Part shown: piece after piece, positions 17,822 to 25,043 of the stretch | How the letters are laid out: each line of letters opens with the position of its first letter | Numbering within the stretch: the first letter of the stretch is position 1 | Origin: Nocardioides sp. W7 | Lineage (GTDB): Bacteria; Actinomycetota; Actinomycetes; Propionibacteriales; Nocardioidaceae | NCBI RefSeq assembly: GCF_022919075.1 | Contig: NZ_CP095078.1 | Coordinates: forward strand, 620,001-684,000 | DNA: 64,000 bases | Direction: 5' to 3' | Notes under the pieces: model-generated | Told to the model about the DNA's origin: nothing | Database searches by the model: none | The model's input: the letters and a program-made list of their open reading frames with translations, nothing else | Position numbers and translations under genes: made by a program

Positions 17822-18441
17822 GCGAGCCTCCGAGAGCTCCACAACGGTGCGGGATGATGCCCCAATTCTACTCGAACGCACGTTCGGACGCCCTAGGTCT
17901 TCCACAGGCTCACGGCAACTCAGACGGATGGCCACTCCCTCTGCCTTCCATGGCGTGTCCGAAGACCCGAGCGCCGAGCTCGTGCTGGTCGACCAACCAC
18001 CGGGCCGCGTCGCGAGTTCCAGGAAGACTGCGGCGCCTTACTGGGGCGCGGAGCTGTTGAGGTCGGTAGGTCCGCCCGAGCCAGCGCGACAAGGCTGGTC
18101 GTCGTACCGCTCTCGGACGGCTCCAGGTCACGACCGCCATCGCCTGGCCGCCGCGCAGCACGTCGTCCGGCGTGGCCGGACTCGTGCGCACCGCAGCGCG
18201 TCGCGAGGAGGCCCTCGCCGACCCGCCGTCCTCGAGCGGTCGACGTTCGCCGTTCGTGCCGAGGCCGGGACCGCTCTCCCATTCTCCAGAACGTTGAGGG
18301 TTCGTTGAGGAACCGTCTTAGTCCTTGCGCCAACCCTGCTCCGCCGGCCCCGAGAACCTTGAGTCCCGGACGGGAGAGTTGCACTCATCAAGGCACCGCC
18401 ACTGAGACGGACCGCCTCCCTCCCCAGCAAAGGACTCGGCC
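17822..18441. other. 620-bp region without a recognised gene
   Basis: It lies between the start of the DUF222-HNH gene (minus) and the TasA-like gene (plus), so it must hold both promoters. Reading frames here do not resemble known families. Two copies of CGTTGAGG (18293-18300 and 18303-18310) sit about 135 bp upstream of the TasA-like start. I see nothing else. Confidence 0.45.
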
Positions 18442-19062
18442 ATGCGCAAGCTCACCACCGTCACCTCCACCAAGGTTCTCGCCTCCGTCGCCCTGGTCAC
18501 CGGCGCTGCCGCCGTCGCCGGCCTCGGCACCTTCGGCGCGTTCACCTCCACCACCGCCGCCGCCCAGAACGTCGGCACCGGCACCGTGGCCATCTCCTCC
18601 GACAAGTCCGGCTCGCTCTCGGCCCCCGTCACGGGCATGGTCCCCGGCGACACCGTCGACCGCGCCATCAAGCTCACGAACACCGGCAGCGAGACCTTCG
18701 GCAACGTCTACCTCACCGCCACCGCGACCGGCGACCAGGTCCTCGTCGACCCCACCGCCGCCAACAGCCTCCGAGTGGCCATCGACTCCTGCGCGACCCC
18801 CTGGACCGCCAAGGCCGGCACCACCGAGCTCACCTGCGCCACCGCCCCCGTCAGCATCGTCGCCGAGAAGACCGTCGGCACCAGCGGCCTCGACCTGCCC
18901 AAGCTCACCGACGAGCTGAACGGCACCGCCAAGGCGGCCAACCTCCGCGTCCGCCTCGCGCTGCCCTACAACAAGACCGCCAACGACAACGCGCTGCAGG
19001 GCAAGACCGCTGCCCTGAACCTCACCTTCGACGCCACCCAGCGCGCGGGCCAGGCCCGCTGA
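18442..19062 (+). CDS. TasA/camelysin-like secreted protein with SipW-type signal peptide
   Basis: 206 aa. The N-terminus STKVLASVALVTGAAAVAGLGTFGAFTSTTAA matches the SipW-dependent signal pattern: hydrophobic core, then G-x-F-x-A-F-T-S/D. The mature part (VGTGTVAISSD...GMVPGDTVDRAIKLTNTGSETFGNVYLTATAT) is the beta-sandwich opening seen in TasA/CalY, with the hallmark 'PGD...R...vtNtGs'. TasA forms extracellular fibres in Bacillus. Two cysteines (DSC...LTC) may form a disulfide. AAAGGA precedes the ATG. Next gene is a SipW-type signal peptidase 53 bp downstream, so the two likely act together. Confidence 0.8.
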   Translation: MRKLTTVTSTKVLASVALVTGAAAVAGLGTFGAFTSTTAAAQNVGTGTVAISSDKSGSLSAPVTGMVPGDTVDRAIKLTNTGSETFGNVYLTATATGDQVLVDPTAANSLRVAIDSCATPWTAKAGTTELTCATAPVSIVAEKTVGTSGLDLPKLTDELNGTAKAANLRVRLALPYNKTANDNALQGKTAALNLTFDATQRAGQAR

Positions 19063-19115
19063 CCCAGCGGCATCGCCCGATCCCACGCGCACGTCGACCC
19101 GTCTCGGAGACCACC

Positions 19116-20123
19116 ATGACCGCCCAGCCGACCCACCTCAGCACCGAGCCCGCCCGGGCCGGCGCCGGCGTACGCCGCGTCGTCCGGCTGGGACGGACGC
19201 TGGGTCGGACGCTGGTCGGCGGGCTCGGCAACCTGGTCTTGGTCGCGTGCCTGGTGGCGTTCCTCGGTCTCGCGGTCGGTCCGCACGTGTTCGGCTACCG
19301 CACGATGACCATGCTCACCGGCAGCATGGCGCCGGTCATCAGTCCCGGCGACGTCGCGGTCTCCTTCCCGAAGGCCACCCGGGATCTCGAGGTCGGCGAC
19401 GTGATCAGCTACCAGATCCCCGTCGAGGACCACCGCGTCGAGACCCACCGCATCACCGAGGTCATCCACCGCGACGACGGCACCGTCGCCATCCGCACGA
19501 AGGGCGACGCCAACGCCGGCGTCGACCCCTGGACCGCCGAGGTCCGCGACGACACCGTGTACGTCACCCGCCACGTCATCCCCGAGGTCGGCAACGTCAT
19601 CCGGGCGCTGCGCCACCCCTGGATCCAGCAGTACGGCCTCTGGCTCGCCCTCGGCGGCACGCTGCTGCTCGGGCTCTCCCGGATCTGGGCCGCCCCCGCG
19701 AAGGACGAGACCGAGCCCGAGCCGGCCGGCACCGACGCGCCGGTCGACGCCGTCTTCGAGGTCATCGTCCTGCACGAGGCCACCCTGCGCCGCCTGGCCG
19801 ACGACGTCGAGGACGAGATCTTCGTCGACGGCTTCGCCAGCCGCTATCAGGAGCTGCTGCCGGCCCGCCTCGACCGGATCCAGCACGCCCTGGAGGCCGA
19901 CGACCTCGAGCAGGCCGTCGACGCCACGCTCAGCCTGAAGGTCGCCTCCTCCACGGTCGGCACCCGGGAGCTGGCCGACCTCGCGGACTGCATCTTCGAG
20001 GACCTGCGCGCCGACGACCTCGCCGCGGCGCTGGCCAGCGCCCAGGTGCTGCCGACCGTTGCCGAGCGCGCCGACGCCGCCCTGGCGGCGTACCTCGACC
20101 GCCGCGGCCTGGCGACGGTCTGA
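19116..20123 (+). CDS. sipW: SipW-type signal peptidase I with extra C-terminal HPt-like helical domain
   Basis: 335 aa. TM helix about 36-56, then the ER/archaeal-type catalytic signature: S70 in MLTGSMAPVISPGD, H111 in HRVETHRITEV (the ER type uses His, not Lys), D131 in TKGDANAGVDP. A second TM helix is at 174-193. The family normally ends there. Here 140 further residues follow: a Pro/Glu linker (195-212) and a helical domain (213-332) whose central stretch ATLSLKVASSTVGTRELADLADCIFEDL matches the core of histidine-phosphotransfer domains (HxLKGSSxxxGA...L...E), with the phospho-accepting His replaced by L272. The peptidase assignment is firm; the HPt resemblance is my reading of the pattern. 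It sits between its two probable substrates. Confidence 0.87.
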   Translation: MTAQPTHLSTEPARAGAGVRRVVRLGRTLGRTLVGGLGNLVLVACLVAFLGLAVGPHVFGYRTMTMLTGSMAPVISPGDVAVSFPKATRDLEVGDVISYQIPVEDHRVETHRITEVIHRDDGTVAIRTKGDANAGVDPWTAEVRDDTVYVTRHVIPEVGNVIRALRHPWIQQYGLWLALGGTLLLGLSRIWAAPAKDETEPEPAGTDAPVDAVFEVIVLHEATLRRLADDVEDEIFVDGFASRYQELLPARLDRIQHALEADDLEQAVDATLSLKVASSTVGTRELADLADCIFEDLRADDLAAALASAQVLPTVAERADAALAAYLDRRGLATV

Positions 20124-20230
20124 CCCCGGTCCGAGCAGGTCTTGCGCAAGCCTTGCGCCTGCGCACCGGGGCTTCTGGAGATCGCACCGCCAGACTGGGC
20201 TCACCACCAGACAGGAAGGACTCCGCAGCC

Positions 20231-20689
20231 ATGAACCTCCCGCTCCGCCGCCTGATCGCGCTGCTGGTCGTCACCACCTGCCTGGTGGTGGTCCCGCAGC
20301 TCGCCGTCGCCGCGTTCTCCGGCCGCGCCACCAGCACGCAGACCGTCTCGACCGCGAGCCTGAGCCAGCCCACCTCGATCAGCGGCACCTGGGCCTGCGA
20401 GGCGCGGGTGTTCCTCGCCGACCGGGCCAGGGTCGCCACCACCGGCCTCGACGGCGGTGCCAACCCGGCCGGCACGGTCTACCGCTACGAGCTGCTCAAC
20501 GGCAACCGGCTGATCAGCAGCGCCACGGCCACGTCGCCGACCGCCCCGGTCAGTCTCGAGGGCCAGCGCGAGGACTCCAGCCGCACCTGGACCGTCCGGG
20601 TCCGGCCCGAGCTCCGCTCGTGGAACACCCCGTGGACCGAGAGCACCTTCACCTGCCGAGCCCTGATCTCCACCGACGGCACCCTCTGA
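20231..20689 (+). CDS. Small secreted protein of the TasA/SipW cluster
   Basis: 152 aa. Starts at ATG 20231 after AGGAAGG. The signal region RRLIALLVVTTCLVVVPQLAVAAFSGRATSTQTVSTASL has the SipW-type AAFSG(x)AT...N/S pattern, as in the TasA-like protein. The mature part (about 115 aa, WACEARVFLADR...EDSSRTWTVRVRPELRSWNTPWTESTFTCRA) has two cysteines and looks like a single beta-sandwich. No named family. Third gene of the cluster, 107 bp after sipW, followed by a hairpin terminator. Probably a second fibre or accessory subunit processed by the same peptidase. Confidence 0.75.
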   Translation: MNLPLRRLIALLVVTTCLVVVPQLAVAAFSGRATSTQTVSTASLSQPTSISGTWACEARVFLADRARVATTGLDGGANPAGTVYRYELLNGNRLISSATATSPTAPVSLEGQREDSSRTWTVRVRPELRSWNTPWTESTFTCRALISTDGTL

Positions 20690-20699
20690 GCCCCACCCG

Positions 20700-20729
20700 G
20701 TCCGCCCATGTCGTACGGCGTGGGCGGAC
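20700..20729. terminator. Hairpin between the SipW cluster and a convergent small gene
   Basis: GTCCGCCCA (20700-20708) pairs perfectly with TGGGCGGAC (20721-20729) across a 12-nt loop, in the 57-bp gap between convergent genes. Confidence 0.65.
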
Positions 20730-20746
20730 GAAACGTGCTGCGGGAC

Positions 20747-21001
20747 CTACGGGCGGGTACGGCGCCCCGCGTGGAAGCCGGCGATCCCGGCGAGGACCGC
20801 CAGGCCCAGGCCGCCGACGACGGCGCCGAGCAGGAGCCGGCGCGGAGACAGCAACACGATCTGGCTCGAGTACGCGCCATCGTCCTCGAGGGGCGTGTAG
20901 GCGAGCCAGCCGAAGTCAGCGGGACCGTTCGCCGTCACCATTACGGCGACGCCCGTCACCAGCAGGACCAGTCCGACGACGGCCACCAGGAGGGGTCGCA
21001 C
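20747..21001 (-). CDS. Small two-TM membrane protein
   Basis: 84 aa: helix at about 4-24 (LLVAVVGLVLLVTGVAVMV), a 30-residue extracytoplasmic loop with WLAYTPLEDDGAYSSQIV, and a second helix at about 58-77 (LLLGAVVGGLGLAVLAGIAGF) before a basic tail. Clean topology and position between a terminator and the next gene's promoter support a real gene. No family recognised. Confidence 0.65.
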   Translation of the reverse strand: MRPLLVAVVGLVLLVTGVAVMVTANGPADFGWLAYTPLEDDGAYSSQIVLLSPRRLLLGAVVGGLGLAVLAGIAGFHAGRRTRP

Positions 21002-21054
21002 GGCGTCAGCGTACGGTCGCCGACGTACTTTCGGACCCGGAACGAGGAGCGTGG

Positions 21055-21642
21055 ATGTCGGTCACCGAGATCGAGGGCGAGGACTGGCGCAAGCGCGACC
21101 TGACCGGCGAGCTGTACGTCGACGTCCGCTTCCACGACGTCGACCTCGGACAGGTCGTCAGCCGGGGGGCGAGCTTCGACGGGTGCACCTTCGACGACGT
21201 CGACCTCAACGGCGCGGACCTCGCCGACACGGCCTTCACCGGCTGCCGCTTCCGACGCTCGTCGATGTTCTCGACCACGTTCACCCGGTGCAAGCTGACC
21301 GGGTCGGTCTTCGAGCGCTGCCGGATCTCGGGGCTGCGCGTCGACGGCGGCACCTGGGACTACGTCGCGATGCGCGGCGCCGACCTGCGCAAGAGCACCT
21401 TCGAGGGGGTCAGCCTCCGCGAGGCCGACCTCGCCGGAGCCCGGTTCGACGGCGCGACCCTGCGCGGGGTCGACCTGCTGGGCGCGACGCTGCACGAGGC
21501 GACCTTCACCAAGGCCGACCTGCGCGGCTCCAACCTGGTCTCGTTCGACCCGCGGGTGCTGATGCTCAAGGGCGCCGTCGTCGACCCCGAGCAGGCCGCC
21601 GTACTCGCCGAGAACCTCGGGCTGCGGGTCGAATCGCGCTGA
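21055..21642 (+). CDS. Pentapeptide-repeat protein
   Basis: 195 aa built almost entirely of A(D/N)Lxx-type five-residue repeats (for example GADLADTAF, GADLRKSTF, EADLAGARF, GATLRGVDL, KADLRGSNL), forming a right-handed quadrilateral beta-helix. Start ATG 21055 is preceded by GAGGAG. The N-terminal WRKRDLTGELYVDVRFHDVDL and C-terminal DPRVLMLKGAVVDPEQAAVLAENLGLRV are as in the McbG/Qnr-like cytoplasmic family. Some members shield DNA gyrase, but function cannot be assigned here. It is convergent with glsA, only 7 bp apart. Confidence 0.85.
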   Translation: MSVTEIEGEDWRKRDLTGELYVDVRFHDVDLGQVVSRGASFDGCTFDDVDLNGADLADTAFTGCRFRRSSMFSTTFTRCKLTGSVFERCRISGLRVDGGTWDYVAMRGADLRKSTFEGVSLREADLAGARFDGATLRGVDLLGATLHEATFTKADLRGSNLVSFDPRVLMLKGAVVDPEQAAVLAENLGLRVESR

Positions 21643-21649
21643 TCCCGCC

Positions 21650-22918
21650 TCAGCGTCGTCGCAGCACCGGCACCGCGACGCCGTCGCCGGCGTCCAGGTC
21701 GCCGTCGGCGTGGTCGTCGGGGAACGCCTCCAGCATGTCCTCGGGGTCGACGATGGTGACCTGGTGCCCGTCCAGCACGAGGCGACGCACCGCCTCGATC
21801 AGCATCCGGCGACCGATGTCGCGGACCTCGTGCACCCGGGTCAGGTCGAGGACGACCGTGGACTCGGTCGGGGGCTCGTCCGCGAGGTAGCGCAGCACCC
21901 GCTCCATGCCCACGAAGTTGACCGAGCCCTGGAGCTCGTAGGTCCAGCCGTGACCGGGCCGGCCGCCGGGCAGAGCGGTGCGGCCGCGGACCAGCGAGCG
22001 GGCCGGTGGCGGCACCTCCATCAGGTGCATGCCCATGTCGCGGGAGAGCCGCTCGAAGACCTGCACGCCGCGCACGGAGTTGCCGTGCCGGTCGAGGCGC
22101 GGCGAGAACGTCGCCAGGCCGGCCTGCCCGGGGAGGGCGCCGATCAGCCCGCCGGCGACCCCGCTCTTCGCGGGGATCCCGACGCTGGAGAACCAGTCGC
22201 CGGCGGCGTCGTACATCCCGCAGGTCGCCATCACCGCCATCACCTGCCGGGTCACCTCGTGCGGCACCACCCGCTGGCCGGTGACCGGCTGCACCCCACC
22301 GTTCGCGAGGGTGGCCGCCATCAGGGCCAGGTCCCGCACGGTGACCAGGACCGAGCACTGCCGGGTGTAGCCCTCGACCACCTCCTGTGCGTCCTCCTCG
22401 ACGATGCCGTGGCTGCGCAGCATGAAGGCGATCGCCCGGTTGCGGTCGGCCGTCTCCAGCTCGGAGGTGAAGACCTCCTCGTCCACCTCCAGCTCGCGCC
22501 CGGCGAACGCCGAGAACCCGCGGCGGACCGTCTCGTCGTCGATCAGCGCGTGCACCGTCAGCGCCCCGGCGTTGATCATCGGGTTGAGCGGGCGCCCGGT
22601 GTCGACCTCCAGCGACAGCTCGTTGAACGCGTCCCCCGACGGCTCCACACCGACCTTCTCCAGCACCCGGTCGAGGCCGTGCTGCGCCAGGGCCAGCGCG
22701 TAGGCGAACGGCTTCGAGATCGACTGGATGGAGAACTCGACCTCGTCGTCGCCCACGCCGTACACGGTCCCGTCGACCGTCGCGAGCGCGAGCGCGAACC
22801 GGTCGGGGTCGGCCTCCGCGAGCTCGGGGATGTACGCCGCGAGCTCGCCGCTCCCGTCGGCTCCGCAGGTGTCGAGGACCTGGTTCAGGTAGTCCGGGAT
22901 CGGTGAGCGCACCCGCAC
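21650..22918 (-). CDS. glsA: Glutaminase A fused to a C-terminal STAS domain
   Basis: Hydrolyses glutamine to glutamate and ammonia in the cytoplasm. 422 aa, about 110 longer than the usual 308-330 aa. Beta-lactamase-like glutaminase core at 1-305 with the catalytic S66-x-x-K69 in SIQSISKPF, followed by NPMINAGAL, the ENRAIAFM-type motif (DRNRAIAFML), and the G-x-Y-D-A-A-G-(D/E) loop in CGMYDAAGDW. Residues about 325-415 form a STAS domain (ESTVVLDLTRVHEVRDIGRRML), the anti-sigma-antagonist fold, lacking a clear Ser for phosphorylation. Starts 36 bp from the divergent S51 peptidase gene. Confidence 0.92.
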   Translation of the reverse strand: MRVRSPIPDYLNQVLDTCGADGSGELAAYIPELAEADPDRFALALATVDGTVYGVGDDEVEFSIQSISKPFAYALALAQHGLDRVLEKVGVEPSGDAFNELSLEVDTGRPLNPMINAGALTVHALIDDETVRRGFSAFAGRELEVDEEVFTSELETADRNRAIAFMLRSHGIVEEDAQEVVEGYTRQCSVLVTVRDLALMAATLANGGVQPVTGQRVVPHEVTRQVMAVMATCGMYDAAGDWFSSVGIPAKSGVAGGLIGALPGQAGLATFSPRLDRHGNSVRGVQVFERLSRDMGMHLMEVPPPARSLVRGRTALPGGRPGHGWTYELQGSVNFVGMERVLRYLADEPPTESTVVLDLTRVHEVRDIGRRMLIEAVRRLVLDGHQVTIVDPEDMLEAFPDDHADGDLDAGDGVAVPVLRRR

Positions 22919-22954
22919 ACCTCACCACAGCCGCCCTGCTGACACGATCGGTCC

Positions 22955-23716
22955 ATGGCCTCGGCGACCGGCACGATCCTGACCCTCGGCGGTGGCGGCT
23001 TCTCGATGGAGCCGGAGAACCCCCTCCTCGACGACTTCCTGCTCTCGCTCGCCACTCGCCGCCGCGGCGCCGCGGGCCGCGCGAAGGTCTGCTTCGTGCC
23101 GACGGCGAGCGGCGACGCGGAGGAGTACGGCGACCGCTTCGTCGAGGCGTTCGCCGAGCGGGCCGAGACCACCCAGCTGCGTCTGTTCCACCTCCACGAG
23201 CTCGAGGGCCGCAGCGTGCGCGAGCACCTGCTCGCGCAGGACGTCGTGTACGTCGGCGGCGGCAGCACCGCCAACCTGCTCGCGATCTGGCGGCTGCACG
23301 GGCTCGACGAGATCCTGCGCGACGCACTCGCCGACGGGGTGGTGCTCGCCGGGATCAGCGCGGGCATGAACTGCTGGTTCCAGGGCTCGGTCACCGACTC
23401 GTTCGGCCCGCTCGCGGCCCTGCCGGACGGGCTCGGACTCCTCCCCGGCAGCGCCTGCCCGCACTACGACGGCGAGGAGGAGCGGCGGCCGGCGTACCTC
23501 GACCTGGTGGGCAGCGGCGTGCTGCCCGACGGCTACGCGGCCGAGGACGGCTGCGCGCTGCTCTTCCGCGACGGCGAGCTGGTCGAGGCCGTCTCGTCGC
23601 GGCCGGGCGCCGGCGCGTACCGCGTGCACCTGGCCGGCGGCGGCCTCGACGCCGTCGACGGGATGCAGGCGCCGACGGTCGCCGAGAGCCCGCTCGAGGT
23701 GCGCTTCCTGGGCTGA
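22955..23716 (+). CDS. Peptidase S51 family protein (peptidase E-like)
   Basis: 253 aa cytoplasmic serine peptidase related to dipeptidase E and cyanophycinase. Nucleophile S135 in the elbow GISAGMNCW; upstream VYVGGGSTANLLA is the conserved oxyanion region of S51 (GGGxxxLL); a C-terminal His in HLAGGGLDA may complete the triad. Divergent from glsA and just upstream of the PPOX-like gene. Substrate likely N-terminal Asp dipeptides or a related peptide, but not certain. Confidence 0.88.
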   Translation: MASATGTILTLGGGGFSMEPENPLLDDFLLSLATRRRGAAGRAKVCFVPTASGDAEEYGDRFVEAFAERAETTQLRLFHLHELEGRSVREHLLAQDVVYVGGGSTANLLAIWRLHGLDEILRDALADGVVLAGISAGMNCWFQGSVTDSFGPLAALPDGLGLLPGSACPHYDGEEERRPAYLDLVGSGVLPDGYAAEDGCALLFRDGELVEAVSSRPGAGAYRVHLAGGGLDAVDGMQAPTVAESPLEVRFLG

Positions 23717-23752
23717 GCGATGAGCCCGGGCGGCGCCGGCGGTCTACCCGTC

Positions 23753-24250
23753 ATGACCATCGGGACCATCGACCTCCGCTTCGGCGACCCCTCGGCGACC
23801 GCGCCCACCTGGACGGCCGTGGAGCGGCAGCTCGCCGAGGCCGAGCTCTACTGGCTGACCACCGTCCGCGCCGACGGCCGCCCGCACGTGACGCCGCTGG
23901 TCGGCGTCTGGCACGACGCGGCCTTCGCGTTCTGCACGGGCGTGGGCGAGCAGAAGCACGTCAACCTCGCCACCTCGCCGCTCGTCGCCGTCACCACCGG
24001 CACGCCGACCTGGACCGACGGCACCGACCTCGTCATCGAGGGCCGGGCCGAGCGCGTGCTCGGGCGGGACGCGCTGGCCCCGCTCGCCGCGGCGTGGCGC
24101 TCGAAGTACGGCGCCGACTGGGCCTGGGAGGCGGGCGACGAGACGTTCACCAGCGAGCACGGCGACCGGCCGTGGGTCTACGTCGTCCGCCCGGCCAAGG
24201 TGATCGCGTTCGGCAAGGACCCGCACAGCCAGACGACGTACCGGCCCTAG
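23753..24250 (+). CDS. Pyridoxamine 5'-phosphate oxidase-like (split-barrel flavin) protein
   Basis: 165 aa. The motif ELYWLTTVRADGRPHVTPLVGVWHD is the FMN/F420-binding split barrel; QKHVNLATSPLVAVTTG follows as in the actinobacterial PPOX/F420-dependent class. I took ATG 23753; ATG 23720 would add the low-information MSPGGAGGLPV. The stop codon TAG lies inside the CTAG at the left end of a MITE-like element (24247), so the native C-terminus may have been changed by that insertion. Reaction unknown. Confidence 0.8.
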   Translation: MTIGTIDLRFGDPSATAPTWTAVERQLAEAELYWLTTVRADGRPHVTPLVGVWHDAAFAFCTGVGEQKHVNLATSPLVAVTTGTPTWTDGTDLVIEGRAERVLGRDALAPLAAAWRSKYGADWAWEAGDETFTSEHGDRPWVYVVRPAKVIAFGKDPHSQTTYRP

Positions 24251-24410
24251 GAGTCTGCTGAACCATCCGGCCGGCTACGCGCCGCGATGAACGCACGCCG
24301 GCTGCGTTGTCGCCACTCGACGCACGCCCAGTGTGCCTTCGCGCCTCCGCCTTGCCGGCGCACGTCCCTCACGACGCTCGCTTCGACCGCCTTGTTCAGC
24401 AGACTCCTAG
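24247..24410. mobile_element. MITE-like element with 16-bp terminal inverted repeats
   Basis: CTAGGAGTCTGCTGAA (24247-24262) is repeated inverted as TTCAGCAGACTCCTAG (24395-24410), enclosing 132 bp with no credible gene. The CTAG at both outer ends fits the 4-bp YTAR target of IS5-group elements. A non-autonomous remnant of an IS5-like element is the best reading. Confidence 0.7.
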
Positions 24411-24433
24411 GAGTCTGCTGAACCATCCGGCCG
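24407..24433. repeat. Second partial copy of the MITE left end
   Basis: CTAGGAGTCTGCTGAACCAT and the following CCGGCCG repeat the first 27 bp of the element (24247-24273) directly after its right end, sharing the CTAG. This looks like a nested or tandem insertion, with the rest of the second copy lost before the DUF4333 gene. Confidence 0.75.
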
Positions 24434-24491
24434 TCGACGCGCATCCGGCCGAACGGCTCCGCCGATCCCCCGCGCCGTCGATGCTGTACCC

Positions 24492-25043
24492 GTGAACCTC
24501 CGCCTCCGGCCCCCCGCGGCCGCCCTCGCCCTGCTCGCCACCGCCGTCCTCACCGCCTGCTCGGCCTCGGTGTCGGTCGGCGACGCCGACGCCGTCTCCG
24601 CCGAGAAGCTGGAGCAGGCCATCGCCAGCAAGATCACCGTCGACGGCGGCGAGGGCGACCTCGAGTCCGCCGGCATCGACCTCACCTGCGACGACGAGCT
24701 GCCGGCCGAGGTCGACGCGAGCGTGGACTGCTTCGGCACCGACGCGGACGGGGGCGTCACCGGCTTCCGGCCCGTCGTGACGGCCGTCGACGGCACGGAC
24801 GTCGAGTTCGACGCGGGCCTGTTCCTGCCTGGCGACACCCTCGCCGAGCAGGTCGGCGCGCAGCTGGCGGAGCAGGGCTACACGGTCGAGTCGCTGGACT
24901 GCGAGGAGGTCGACGGCGAGGTCGGTGCCACGTCCACCTGCACCGCCCAGGTCGAGGGCGCGGCCGAGCCCGACGAGCTCGCGATCACCATCGAGGAGGT
25001 CGACGGGCTCCGGTTCCGGTTCGGCTACGAGGTCGCCGGCTGA
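24492..25043 (+). CDS. DUF4333-type lipoprotein with two repeats
   Basis: 183 aa. Lipoprotein signal peptide with lipobox LTAC (Cys near 17-19), so it is anchored on the outer face of the membrane. Two DUF4333-like units follow (about 38-100 and 115-180), each with an amphipathic start (LEQAIASKITV / LAEQVGAQLAEQ), a Cys pair (LTCDDE...VDCFG and LDCEEV...TCTAQ) and the closing acidic strand. GTG start. Its 3' end overlaps the convergent FAD oxidoreductase gene by 19 bp. Function unknown. Confidence 0.75.
   Translation: MNLRLRPPAAALALLATAVLTACSASVSVGDADAVSAEKLEQAIASKITVDGGEGDLESAGIDLTCDDELPAEVDASVDCFGTDADGGVTGFRPVVTAVDGTDVEFDAGLFLPGDTLAEQVGAQLAEQGYTVESLDCEEVDGEVGATSTCTAQVEGAAEPDELAITIEEVDGLRFRFGYEVAG

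Noticed and set aside
17910..18430. Several overlapping frames in the gap before the TasA-like gene
   Set aside because: No start signals, no family resemblance, and mutual overlap in different frames; left as unassigned sequence.
24247..24444. Minus-strand 65-codon frame across the MITE
   Set aside because: It runs through the terminal repeats and has no ribosome binding site; it is a product of the repeat sequence.
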